Assembly (NCBI GenBank): GCA_020636225.1
Contig: JACJYI010000002.1
Coordinates: 1-64,000, forward strand
Length of the DNA stretch: 64,000 nt
Direction: 5' to 3'
Source: Lewinellaceae bacterium
GTDB taxonomy: Bacteria > Bacteroidota > Bacteroidia > Chitinophagales > Saprospiraceae
A program made the translations under genes and the position numbers. Each line of letters begins with the position of its first letter. Position 1 is the first letter of the stretch. Under the pieces are notes generated by a model. The model had not been told where the DNA came from. It saw only the letters and a program-made list of their open reading frames with translations, and did no database searches. Below are positions 36,201 through 51,200 of this stretch, one piece after another.

Positions 36201-39200
36201 TGTCAATCCGGCCTATGGATTCAATGTGACGATCAACCTGGTCAACAGGCGTAACTGGGCGCAATGGTCTGCATTGGGTCGGTCCTATAAAGGTTGTGCG
36301 GACAACAATAACAACAACAATAACTATTATCAGAACTGGGAATACTACGAGATCGCCGGCACCAGTAAGCTGGTCGGATTTGGCAATTACTCCGGTACAC
36401 TGACGATCACACATCGTCCATCGGATTTCACCTATGGCTTCCAGATCGGTCAGGGCGCCAATGTGTTCAATTGCGATGTACCAGGGGTTTCTGCATGGTT
36501 CTTCTATACGGGTACACTGAATGGCCAGCAGAAGTCCGGAAGCGGTGATATCAATGCCCTTGGCGGATGCGGTACGGGGATCAATGATCCCAGTCCGGAA
36601 ATCCCGGTGTTGACCTGCCCTCCATGCCAGTCCGTTGCTTGTGATGAGGATCTGAATCCGGCAAACCTTGGAGAGCCGGAGGTGAATTGTGAAGATGTCA
36701 ACTGCAATCTGACCTTTGCCGATGTCTATGCCGGCACCTATCCCGAAAAGCTCACCCGCACCTGGACAGCCAGTTGTAATGGGAAAACGGCGACTTGTAA
36801 GCAGGAGGTGATCCTGTTCAATTCCAACAATCCAGACTTCGACGTGCCAGGCGAGATCTGCAAGGACAATCCGGTTGTCTTTGAAGCTGATGATATCGGG
36901 AATGGCACTTATTCCTGGGATTTTGGTCCCGGTGCCATGCCTTCAACGGCCACTGGAAAAGGCCCGCATTTTGTGACATGGGCAACAGCAGGTACGAAGA
37001 CGGTCAAGCTGACCTATAGCAGCGGACCATGCGACCAGGAGATCAGCAAGCAGGTGATCGTCAAGGAATGTGACGATATCGAGTGCGGTCTCATCAGCGT
37101 TACGCTGGACCATGAATCAGATTGCTATTCCAGCACCGGCGTGCTCAACGTGAACGTTTGCGAATCCTGTGGGACGACCTATCCGATCACCGTCTTCTAC
37201 ACATTTAATGGTGTTCAACAGCAGGCTGGTCCATTTAACAATGATGGGAATATCCTGACAGACCTGCCTCCGGGCATCTATTCGGAGATCTATATCGTTG
37301 ATTCGAAGAATTGCATTTCCAATTTTGTCGGGCCAGTCGTCATTACCGCCAGTGGTGTGCCCCAAACATCCGAGGAGACTTGCGAAGAGACAGAATGTGT
37401 GATCACGGACAAATTGGAAAGCGATGGCAAGACCAGGACATTCTGGATCCCGGGCTTGCCAAATATCAGTGACCCACGATTCAAGTGGGTGACGGATGGC
37501 CGATTTGTGGTCAATGAGGACGGCACCGCACAACTGACTGGCCAGATCGTCAGTGTGGTCAATCCATCTTATGGATTCAATGTGACCATCAATCTGAAGA
37601 ACAGGAAGAACTGGGCCCAATGGTCTGCTCTTGGCCGATCCTACAAAGGATGTGCTGACAATGACCCATCGAATAACAACTACTACCAGGAATGGGAGTA
37701 TTACGAGATCGCCAGTACCAGTAAACTGGTTGGCACAGGTTCCTTCTCCGGAACGCTGAACCTTTCGCATCGTCCTTCAGATCTCACCTATGGTTTCCAG
37801 ATCGGACAGGGAGCCAATGTGTTCAATTGTGATGTCCCTGGTGTATCGGCCTGGTTCTTCTACAATGGTACGATCAACGGGAAGCAAAAATCCGGAAGCG
37901 GTGACATCAATGGTCTGGGAGGTTGTGGTACCGGTGTGACGGATCCCAGCCCTGAGATCTCTGTGCTGACCTGTCCTCCTTGTAAGACAGTTGAGTGTAC
38001 TGAGAGTCTGGATCCTGCCAATCTCGGATATCCAACGGAAAACTGTGAAGATGTCAGTTGTAACATCACATACACGGATAGCTTTAATGGTACTTGTCCA
38101 AAGGTGCTGACCCGGACATGGAAGGCGACTTGTACAAACAAGATCGCGACCTGTCAGCAGGAAGTGATCATTCTGGACACCAAAAAACCAACGCTCAATC
38201 AGAAGCCGGCGGATGTCACCGTAGAATGCAGTGAAGTGCCAAATCCACCTGTTGTGACGGCCTCCGATAATTGTGGCGCAACGGTTACCTATACTGAAGT
38301 TCGACAAGATGGGAATTGTACGGATAACTATACCTTGACCCGCACCTGGAAAGCGACGGACATTTGTGGAAACACGGATGTACATACCCAGAAGATTACG
38401 GTGAAGGATACCTCGAATCCGACCTTTACCGGATTCCCAGCAGACATGACTGTAGAATGTAACGCCGTTCCGAACCCAGCTAACCCGGGCGGTCAGGATA
38501 ATTGTGATCAGAATGTCACCATTACCTATCTGGGTGAAACATCTGAGGCAGGGAATTGTGCGGATAACTACACCTTGACCCGGACCTGGAAAGCAGAGGA
38601 TAATTGTGGCAATACCAGGACAAAGAGCCAGAAGATCACAGTACGGGATACCACCAAGCCGGTGTTCAGCAATGTGCCGGCGGATGTGACGGTGGAATGC
38701 GACAATATCCCAACTCCGGGCAATCCAACAGCCTCTGACAATTGTGATAATAATGTGACCATCACTTATGAAGGTCAGGTCAGGACCGATGGCAATTGCC
38801 CTGACGCCTATACATTAACCCGGACCTGGAAAGCCGAGGATAATTGCGGCAATACCAAAACTGCTACCCAAAAGATTACCGTTCGGGATACACAGAAACC
38901 AGAGTTCACCTATGTGCCTGCAGCCATTACGGTAGAGTGTGATGAAGTACCTGCTCCAGATACGCCGACTGCAGAGGACAATTGCGATAACAACGTGACC
39001 ATCACCTATGAAGGCCAGGTCAGAGCGAACGGGAATTGTCTTGACACCTATACGCTCACGCGGACGTGGAAAGCCGAGGATAATTGTGGCAACACAAAAA
39101 CTGTCACCCAGAAAATTACAGTTCGGGATACACAGGATCCTGTATTTGTCAATTTCCCCGCCGATATCACCGTGGAATGTCACCTGGTTCCCAATCCGGC

Positions 39201-42200
39201 CACTCCAGGGGGCGATGATAATTGCGACCTGGATGTGACCGTGACCTATCTCGGAGAATCAAGACAGGATGGTAACTGCGAAGACCGCTATATCCTGATT
39301 CGCACCTGGAAGGTGGAGGACAATTGTGGAAATACCAAGACGGCCTCTCAAAAGATTACGGTGAAGGACGATACTGCTCCCATCGTGACCTGCCCATCCA
39401 ATATCACCATCGAGTGTTCCGACGACTTCACCCCAACAGGTGCTGGCTATGCCACATCGACGGACAACTGTGACCCGGATCCGACGGAGACGTACACGGA
39501 TGCGACGATCAATGGCAATTGTGCAGATAACTACAAGATCGAACGGACGTGGAAGGCCACGGATCGTTGTGGCAATGTGAGCACGACATGCAAGCAGACG
39601 ATCACGATCGAGGATACCACCAAGCCCATCGTGACCTGCCCATCCAATATCACCATCGAGTGTTCCGACGACTTTACGCCGAATGGAGCAGGCTATGCCA
39701 CATCGACGGACAACTGTGATCCGGATCCGACGGAGACGTACACAGATGCGACGATCGACGGCAACTGCCCGGATAATTACAAGATCGAGCGGACCTGGAA
39801 GGCCACGGACCGCTGCGGCAATGTGAGCACGACATGCAAGCAGACGATCACGATCGAGGATACCACCAAGCCCATCGTGACCTGCCCATCCAATATCACC
39901 ATCGAGTGTTCCGACGACTTTACCCCAACAGGAGCTGGCTATGCCACCTCAACGGACAACTGCGACCCGGATCCGACGGAGACGTACACGGATGCGACGA
40001 TCGACGGCAACTGCCCGGATAATTACAAGATCGAGCGGACCTGGAAGGCTACGGACCGCTGCGGCAATGTGAGCACGACATGCAAGCAGACGATCACGAT
40101 CGAGGATACCACCAAGCCGATTGTGAGCTGCCCATCCAATATCACCATCGAGTGTTCCGACGACTTTACCCCAACCGGTGCTGGCTATGCCACCTCGACG
40201 GACAACTGCGACCCGGATCCGACGGAGACGTACACGGATGCGACGATCGATGGCAATTGTGCAGATAACTACAAGATCGAGCGGACGTGGAAGGCCACGG
40301 ATCGTTGTGGCAATGTGAGCACGACATGCAAGCAGACGATCACGATCGAGGATACCACCAAGCCCATCGTGACCTGCCCATCCAATATCACCATCGAGTG
40401 TTCCGACGACTTTACGCCGAATGGAGCAGGCTATGCCACATCGACGGACAACTGTGATCCGGATCCGACGGAGACGTACACGGATGCGACGATCGACGGC
40501 AACTGCCCGGATAACTACAAGATCGAGCGGACCTGGAAGGCTACGGACCGCTGCGGCAATGTGAGCACGACATGCAAGCAGACGATCACGATCGAGGATA
40601 CCACCAAGCCGATCGTGACCTGCCCATCCAATATCACCATCGAGTGTTCCGACGACTTTACCCCAACCGGTGCTGGCTATGCTACATCGACAGACAACTG
40701 TGACCCGGATCCAACGGAGACGTACACGGATGCGACGATCGATGGCAACTGCCCGGATAACTACAAGATCGAGCGGACCTGGAAGGCTACGGATCGCTGT
40801 GGCAATGTGAGCACGACATGCAAGCAGACGATCACGATCGAGGATACCACCAAGCCCATCGTAACCTGCCCATCCAACATCACCATCGAGTGCTCCGACG
40901 ACTTCACCCCGACCGGAGCTGGCTATGCCACATCGACGGACAATTGTGACCCGGATCCAACGGAGACGTACACGGATGCGACGATCGATGGCAACTGCCC
41001 GGATAACTACAAGATCGAGCGGACCTGGAAGGCTACGGATCGCTGTGGCAATGTGAGCACGACATGCAAGCAGACGATCACGATCGAGGATACCACCAAG
41101 CCGATCGTGACCTGTCCATCCAATATCACCATTGAATGTTCGGACGACTTCACCCCAACGGGAGCTGGCTATGCCACCTCGACGGACAACTGCGACCCGG
41201 ATCCGACGGAGACGTACACGGATGCAACGATCGACGGCAACTGCCCGGATAACTACAAGATCGAGCGGACGTGGAAGGCCACGGATCGCTGTGGCAATGT
41301 GAGCACGACGTGCAAGCAGACGATCACGATCGAGGATACCACCAAGCCCATCGTAACCTGCCCATCCAACATCACCATCGAGTGCTCCGACGACTTCACC
41401 CCGACCGGAGCTGGCTATGCCACATCGACGGACAATTGTGACCCGGATCCAACGGAGACGTACACGGATGCGACGATCGATGGCAACTGCCCGGATAATT
41501 ACAAGATCGAGCGGACGTGGAAGGCCACAGATCGCTGTGGCAATGTGAGCACGACGTGCAAGCAGACGATCACGATTGAGGATACCACACCACCAGTGGT
41601 GACCTGCCCATCCAATATCACCATTGAGTGTTCGGACGACTTCACCCCGACCGGAGCTGGCTATGCCACATCGACGGACAATTGTGACCCGGATCCAACG
41701 GAGACGTACACGGATGCGACGATCGATGGCAACTGCCCGGATAATTACAAGATCGAGCGGACGTGGAAGGCCACAGATCGCTGTGGCAATGTGAGCACGA
41801 CGTGCAAGCAGACGATCACGATTGAGGATACCACACCACCAGTGGTGACCTGCCCATCCAATATCACCATTGAGTGTTCGGACGACTTCACCCCGACCGG
41901 AGCAGGCTACGCCACATCGACGGACAACTGTGATCCAGATCCAACGGAGACATACACGGATGCGACGATCGACGGCAACTGCCCGGATAACTACAAGATC
42001 GAACGGACATGGAAGGCCACCGACCGCTGCGGTAATGTGAGCACGACATGCAAGCAGACGATCACAATCGAGGACACCACACCACCAGTGGTGACCTGCC
42101 CATCCAATATCACCATTGAGTGTTCCGACGACTTTACTCCAACCGGTGCTGGCTATGCCACATCGACAGACAACTGTGATCCAGATCCAACGGAGACGTA

Positions 42201-45200
42201 CACGGATGCGACGATCAACGGCAACTGCCCGGATAACTACAAGATCGAGCGGACCTGGAAGGCTACGGATCGCTGTGGCAATGTGAGCACGACGTGCAAG
42301 CAGACGATCACGATCGAGGACACCACACCACCAGTCGTGACCTGCCCATCCAACATCACCATTGAGTGTTCCGATGACATTACTCCAACCGGAGCTGGCT
42401 ATGCCACATCGACGGACAACTGCGATCCGGATCCAACGGAGACGTACACGGATGCGACGATCGACGGCAACTGCCCGGATAACTATAAGATCGAGCGGAC
42501 GTGGAAGGCAACAGATCGCTGTGACAATGTGAGCACGACGTGCAAGCAGACGATCACGATCGAGGATACTACCAAGCCGATCGTGACCTGCCCATCCAAT
42601 ATCACCATCGAGTGTTCGGACGACTTTACCCCAACAGGAGCTGGCTATGCCACCTCGACGGACAACTGCGACCCGGATCCAACGGAGACATACACGGATG
42701 CGACGATCGACGGCAACTGCCCGGATAATTACAAGATCGAGCGGACGTGGAAGGCCACAGATCGCTGTGGCAATGTGAGCACGACGTGCAAGCAGACGAT
42801 CACGATTGAGGATACCACACCACCAGTGGTGACCTGCCCATCCAATATCACCATTGAGTGTTCGGACGACTTCACCCCGACCGGAGCAGGCTACGCCACA
42901 TCGACGGACAACTGTGATCCAGATCCAACGGAGACATACACGGATGCGACGATCGACGGCAACTGCCCGGATAACTACAAGATCGAGCGGACGTGGAAGG
43001 CCACAGATCGCTGTGGCAATGTGAGCACGACGTGCAAGCAGACGATCACCATCGAGGATACTACCAAGCCCATCGTGACTTGTCCATCCAATATCACCAT
43101 CGAGTGTTCCGACGACTTTACTCCAACCGGTGCTGGCTATGCCACATCAACGGACAACTGTGACCCGGATCCAACGGAGACGTACACGGATGCGACGATC
43201 GACGGCAATTGCCCGGATAACTACAAGATCGAGCGGACGTGGAAGGCCACGGATCGCTGCGGCAATGTGAGCACGACGTGCAAGCAGACGATCACGATCG
43301 AGGATACCACACCACCAGTGGTGACCTGTCCAGCAGGCATTACGATCGAGTGTTCGGATGACTTCACCCCAACGGGTGCTGGCTATGCCACATCGACAGA
43401 CAACTGTGATCCAGATCCGACAGAAACCTTCACAGACGCCACAATTCCTGGTATTTGCGAGGATAATTACAAGATCGAGCGGACGTGGAAGGCCACGGAT
43501 CGTTGCGGCAATGTCAGCACGACATGCAAGCAGACGATCACCATCGAGGATACCACTCCTCCAGTATTAATCGGATGTCCTGACGACATTACTGTAGAGT
43601 GTGATGCTGTCCCGACTACACCCGTTGTGACTGCAACGGATAATTGTGATCCGGACGTTGAGATTTTGATCATTTCCGGTATTGCCAATGTGATCTGCCC
43701 GGATGGGTATACCATTGAAATCAAGTGGACGGCTATTGACAATTGCGATAATGCAACGTCTTGCGAACAGAAGGTAACTGTCCAGGATACTCAGCCTCCT
43801 GTATTTGACAATACCCCAGCGGACATTACCGTCGAGTGCGACAATGTACCTGGCCCGGAAGTGGTCACCGCGAAGGATAACTGTGACCAGGATGTGGAGG
43901 TAACCTATAACCAGGTGCGCACTGATGGCTCATGCCCGGATTCATATACATTGACGCGGACATGGATCGCCATTGACAATTGCGACAATGCAACGACCCA
44001 TACCCAAAAGGTGACCGTACAGGATACCACACCACCGGTGTTTGATAACAAGCCAGCTGATATCACAGTTGAATGTGATAATGTGCCTGGTCCTGTAACA
44101 GTAACGGCCAAGGATAACTGTGACCTGGACGTAGAAGTGACATACAATCAAGTGAAGACGGATGGCAACTGTCCGGATAGCTATACATTGACACGTACGT
44201 GGATAGCCCTGGACAACTGTGGCAATGCTTCGACACATGTTCAGAAGGTGACAGTTGAGGATACGACACCACCGGTGTTTGACAACAAGCCAGCGGATAT
44301 CACGGTGGAGTGTGACAATGTGCCTGCTCCAGAAGTAGTTACGGCCAAGGATAACTGTGATCAGGATGTTGAGGTGACCTACAACCAGGTGAAGACGGAT
44401 GGCAACTGTCCGGATTCATATACATTGACGCGCACGTGGATTGCTATCGACAACTGCGGCAATACTGCGACTCATGTGCAGAAGGTCACAGTAGAGGATA
44501 CCACACCGCCGGTGTTTGACAACAAGCCGGCGGATATCACGGTGGAGTGCGACAATGTCCCTGCGCCAGAAGTGGTGACTGCCAACGACAACTGTGATCA
44601 GGATGTTGAGGTGACCTACAATCAGGTGAAGACGGATGGCAACTGTCCGGATAGCTATACATTGACGCGTACGTGGATCGCCATTGACAATTGCGGGAAT
44701 ACTGCGACTCATGTGCAGAAGGTGACCGTACAGGATACGACACCACCAGTGTTTGACAACAAGCCTACGGATATCACGGTGGAGTGCGACAATGTCCCTG
44801 CACCAGAAGTGGTGACTGCCACCGACAACTGTGATCTGAATGTGGATGTGACGTACAACCAGGTGAAGACCGATGGTTCTTGCCCGGATTACTACACGCT
44901 GACCCGCACATGGATTGCCATCGACAACTGCGGCAACACGACAACCCATGTGCAGAAGGTGACAGTAGAGGATACCACACCACCAGTGTTTGACAACAAG
45001 CCGGCGGACATCACCGTCGAGTGCGACAATGTGCCTGCTCCAGAAGTGGTTACGGCCACGGACAACTGTGATCAGGATGTAGACGTGACGTACAACCAGG
45101 TAAAGACGGATGGTTCTTGCCCGGATAGCTATACGCTGACGCGCACGTGGATCGCCCTGGACAACTGTGGCAATGCATCTACCCATGTTCAGAAGGTCAC

Positions 45201-48200
45201 CGTAGAGGACACCACACCACCGGTCTTTGACAACAAGCCAGCGGATATCACAGTTGAATGTGATAATGTGCCTGGTCCGGTAACGGTAACGGCCAAGGAT
45301 AACTGCGACCTGGACGTAGAAGTGACGTACAATCAGGTGAAGACGGATGGCTCTTGTCCGGATTACTATACCCTGACACGGACCTGGATCGCGATCGACA
45401 ATTGTGGGAATACAGCGACCCATGTTCAGAAGGTTACTGTCCAGGATACCACGCCACCGGTGTTTGACAACAAGCCAGCGGATATCACAGTTGAATGTGA
45501 TAATGTGCCTGGTCCTGTAACAGTAACGGCCACGGATAACTGTGACCTGGACGTAGAAGTGACATACAATCAAGTGAAGACGGATGGCAACTGTCCGGAT
45601 AGCTATACATTGACACGTACGTGGATCGCCCTGGACAACTGTGGCAATGCTTCTACACATGTTCAGAAGGTGACAGTTGAGGATACGACACCACCAGTGT
45701 TTGACAACAAGCCAGCGGATATCACGGTGGAGTGTGACAATGTGCCTGCTCCAGAAGTAGTTACGGCCAAGGATAACTGTGATCTAGATGTTGAAGTGAC
45801 CTACAATCAGGTAAAGACGGATGGCTCTTGTCCGGATTACTATACCCTGACGCGGACCTGGATCGCGATCGACAACTGTGGGAATACCGCGACTCATGTT
45901 CAGAAGGTAACCGTTGAGGATACCACACCACCAGTGTTTGACAACAAGCCGTCGGATATCACCGTCGAGTGCGACAATGTCCCTGCCCCGGAAGTGGTGA
46001 CAGCCACAGACAACTGTGATCAGGATGTAGAGGTGACATACAACCAGATAAAGACAGACGGATCTTGCCCGGATTACTACACACTGACTCGTACCTGGAT
46101 TGCCCTGGACAACTGTGGCAATGCAACGACACATGTACAGAAGGTCACAGTAGAGGATACCACACCACCGGTGTTTGACAACAAGCCGTCGGATATCACG
46201 GTGGAGTGCGACAATGTGCCTGCACCAGAAGTGGTGACCGCCACGGACAACTGTGATCAGGATGTAGAAGTGACCTACAATCAGGTGAAGACGGATGGCT
46301 CATGCCCCGACTATTACACCCTGACGCGAACCTGGATTGCCCTGGACAACTGTGGCAATGCAGCAACCCATGTGCAGAAAGTGACGGTAGAGGATACGAC
46401 ACCACCGGTGTTTGATAATACTCCTGCTGACATAACAGTCGAGTGCGACAATGTCCCTGGACCAGAAGTGGTGACCGCCTCGGACAACTGTGATCAGGAT
46501 GTGGACGTGACGTACAACCAGGTGAAGACAGATGGCTCATGCCCCGACTATTACACCCTGACCCGTACCTGGATCGCCATTGACAACTGTGGCAATGCAG
46601 CGACGCATGTGCAAAAGGTAACGGTAGAGGATACGACACCACCAGTCTTTGATAATACCCCGGCGGACATTACCGTCGAGTGCGACAATGTCCCTGGCCC
46701 CGAAGTGGTCACCGCGCAGGACAACTGTGATCAGGATGTGGATGTGACGTACAACCAGGTGAAGACCGATGGCTCCTGCCCTGACTATTACACGCTCACG
46801 CGTACGTGGATCGCTATTGACAACTGTGGCAATGCGGCAACGCATGTACAGAAGGTCACCGTACAGGATACGACACCACCTGTGTTTGACAACAAGCCTG
46901 CGGACATCACGGTCGAGTGCGACAATGTCCCTGGCCCGGAAGTGGTGACAGCTACGGATAATTGTGATCAGGATGTGGATGTGACCTACAATGAGGTGAA
47001 AACCGATGGCAACTGTCCAGACTATTATACCCTCACACGCACCTGGATCGCACTGGACAACTGTGGCAATGCGACGACGCATGTGCAGAAGGTAACCGTT
47101 GAGGACACGACGGCACCTGTGTTGAATAACAAGCCAGCCGATATCACCGTAGAATGTGACAATGTGCCTGATGCGGAAGTCGTAACGGCTTCTGATAACT
47201 GCGACGATGATGTAGTTGTGACCTATAATCAGGTGAAGACGGATGGTTCTTGCCCGGATTACTACACACTGACCCGGACCTGGATTGCTTCAGATAATTG
47301 CGGCAATACCGCTACACATGTGCAGAAGGTCACCGTAGAGGATACGACACCACCGGTGTTTGACAACAAGCCTGCGGACATCACAGTCGAGTGCGATAAC
47401 GTGCCTGGACCAGATCCAGTCACAGCAACGGATAATTGTGATCAGGATGTGGAAGTGACGTACAACCAGGTGAAGACGGACGGATCTTGCCCGGATTACT
47501 ACACGCTGACGCGTACGTGGATCGCCATCGACAACTGTGGCAATGCAGCGACGCATGTTCAGAAAGTCACCGTAGAGGATACGACACCACCGGTGTTTGA
47601 CAACAAGCCTGCGGACATCACAGTCGAGTGCGACAACGTGCCTGGACCAGATCCAGTCACAGCAACGGATAATTGCGATCAGGATGTGGATGTGACGTAC
47701 AACCAGGTGAAGACGGATGGTTCTTGCCCGGATTACTATACCCTGACACGGACCTGGATCGCCATCGATAACTGTGGCAATGCGGCAACACATATACAGA
47801 AGGTAACCGTTGAGGATACGACACCACCGGTGTTTGACAATACCCCGTCGGACATCACGGTCGAGTGCGACAACGTGCCTGTACCAGAAGTGGTGACCGC
47901 CACGGACAACTGTGATCTGAATGTGGATGTGACGTACAATCAGGTAAGGACAGACGGATCTTGCCCGGATTACTACACGCTGACCCGCACCTGGATCGCC
48001 AGCGACAACTGTGGCAATGCAACAACACATGTCCAAAAAGTGACTGTGATCGATACGACACCACCCGTGCTGAATAACAAGCCGGCAGATTTGACCGTGG
48101 AGTGCGATGCCGTGCCTGTTGCGGAAACAGTTACCGCGACAGACAATTGTGACACGAATGTAGAAGTGACCTATAATGAGGTTCGCACAGACGGCTCCTG

Positions 48201-51200
48201 CCCGGATACGTATACATTGACCCGTACATGGATTGCCCTGGACAATTGTGGCAATGCCACAACCCATGTTCAGAAAGTCAATGTTCAGGACACCACACCA
48301 CCTGTGTTCTCCAGTAAGCCCGCGGATGTTACCGTTGAGTGTGATGGTATCCCTAGCGCACCTCCGGTTACGGCTACAGATAACTGTGACGCGAACGTCA
48401 CAGTGACCTTTAATGAGGTGCTGACTGCCGGCTCATGTGCGAACAACGGAACGTTGACCCGTACTTGGGTGGCCATTGACAACTGTGGCAATGCGACGAC
48501 TCATGTACAGAAAGTTACTGTTCAGGACACGACTGAGCCGACGTTTGACAATCCACCTGCTGATATCACCGTGGAGTGTGACAATGTTCCTGGGCCAGTG
48601 GCAGTCACGGCTTCTGACAACTGCGATGTAGATGTTACAGTTAACTACGGACAGGTGAAGACAGATGGGCCTTGCCCGGACAGTTATATCCTGACACGCA
48701 CCTGGATTGCCACTGATGATTGTGACAATAAGGCGACTCATACCCAGAAAGTAACGGTGCAGGATACCAAACCTCCTGTATTTACGAATAAGCCTGTGGA
48801 TGTTACAGTCGAATGTGATGCTGTTCCAGCTATTCCTACCGTTACAGCTACGGACAATTGCGATCAGGATGTAGTCGTCACCTTTAATGAGGTGCGTACA
48901 GATGGATCTTGTCCAGATTCGTATATCCTCAGTCGGAGCTGGGTAGCTATCGATAATTGCGGAAATGCCACTACACATGTTCAGAAAGTGACCGTTCGGG
49001 ACACTAAGTCACCGGTCTTCGATCTGAAGCCAGCTGATGTGACTGTAGAATGCGATGCTGTGCCAGCCCCACTTGTGGTTACCGCTACGGATAATTGTGA
49101 TATCAATGTCACGGTCACGTATACTGAGATCCGCACGAACGGGACATGTCCGGATAGCTATGTCCTGACCCGTACGTGGGTAGCGATCGACAACTGCGAT
49201 AATCCGACGACACATGTACAGAAGGTGACTGTACGAGATACACAGGCCCCGGTCTTCCTGACCACACCAACTGACCTTACAGTGAATTGTGATGAGGTGC
49301 CACCATTGTTTGTCCCTGAGGTGGATGACAATTGTGATGATCAGGTGACAGTTACTCTGGCAGAGACCGTTCTTCCGGGAAGCTGTACGAATAGCATTCT
49401 TATCCAGCGTGTCTGGACAGCCGTGGATAATTGTGGAAACACATCACAGGTGACCCAGAAGATCACAACAGAGGATACGGAACCTCCAGTGTTGATCGGG
49501 GTGCCTGATGACAATACGGTTGAATGCGGAGTTCAGGATATTCCTCCTGTGCCCAATGTCACGGCTACAGATAATTGTGATCAGAATGTTTCCATTGTCT
49601 TTACGGAAGTTGTCGTTGATGGTTCCTGCCCCGGTAATTATACCATTATCCGGACATGGGTGGCATCAGATAACTGCGGTAATACGGCATCTGATCAACA
49701 GCAAATCTTTGTGGGTGATAACAGTGCTCCAACCTTTATCAACCCTCCGGCCGATTTGACTGTGGAGTGTGATGCAGTGCCGAACCCTGTTGCTGTGAAC
49801 GCTGAAGATGCTTGTGATGATGACATCCAGGTCACCTTTACAGAAGTTCGTCAGGATGGACCTTGTCCGGATTCCTACACGTTGGTTCGTACCTGGACGG
49901 CAACAGATAACTGTGATAATGCCGCTACACATGTCCAGAAGGTCAATGTTCGCGATACCACACCGCCAGTTCTGAATCTCAAGCCGGCGGATATTACAGT
50001 GGATTGCGACGAAGTGGTCAATGTGCCAAATGTTACGGCCACGGATAACTGTGACCTGAATGTTACTGTGACCTACACAGTGGTGACCACTCCGGGTAAC
50101 TGTCCGGGCAATTCCATCGAGACTCGCACCTGGGTGGCGATCGATAATTGTGACAATGCGACCACGCATGTACAGAAGATCACCTTTGTTGATGATGAGC
50201 CACCGGTATTCAGTAATGTTCCGGTAGATATGACAGTGGATTGTAGTAACATCCCACCGATTGTTGATCCAACTGCTACAGATAATTGCTCGGGCGTGTT
50301 TATTGCCTTCAATGAGGCCTTCCTGCCTGGAGCGTGCGCCGGTAATTTCACGCTGACCCGTACCTGGGTAGCGGAAGATGATTGTGGTAACTCAGTCTCC
50401 GTACAACAGGTAGTCGTTGTGACCAATGACAGTGAACCTCAGTTCGATAGTGTTCCTGGAGACATTACAGTTGAGTGTGATAACATTCCTACGGCACCGA
50501 CGCTCACTGCGAACAATGATTGCGGTGCCAATGTGGACGTGACCTATACGGAAGTGCGTGTTGATGGTTCATGTCCTGACAGCTACCTGTTGGTTCGTAC
50601 CTGGACAGCCGCGGACGATTGTGGCAATACAGCGAAAGTGACCCAGAATATCACTGTTCGGGATACGAAGGCACCGGTATTCAATTCTCAGCCAGCAGAT
50701 GTGACTGTCGAGTGCAATGCGGTACCAAGTGCGGCAGTTCTCACGGCTACCGATAACTGCGATGCAGATGTCAACGTAACCTACAACCAGGTTACGACAC
50801 CTGGTCCTTGTCAGGATGCGTATATCCTGACCCGTACCTGGATCGCCATTGACAATTGTGGCAATGCAACGACACATGTCCAGAAGGTCACGGTAGTAGA
50901 TACGACTCCTCCTGTCCTCACCGGTGTGCCGGACGACGTGACAGCTGAGTGTGGTGCTATCAATATTCCACCGGTGGCGACTGTCACGGGTTCGGATAAC
51001 TGTGATGCAAACGTCCAGGTGACGTTTACGGAGACGAAGATTGACGGCGCCTGCCCGGACAGCTACACCCTGATCCGTCTTTGGACGGCAACGGATAATT
51101 GTGGCAATACGGCCACCGGGCAACAGACAATTTCAGTTGGGGATAACACACCTCCTGAATTTACGTCCACTCCTGTGAATGTGACCGTTGAATGTGATGC

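Noticed and set aside
44416..45660. Long antisense open frame (414 codons) and similar ones across array C
   Set aside because: They mirror the repeat period of the sense gene and have no independent protein features; they arise from codon bias in the array.
39385..49491. Tandem 246- and 237-bp repeats resembling a CRISPR or satellite array
   Set aside because: The units are in one continuous reading frame with no spacers, and length is always a multiple of three; they encode protein repeats.
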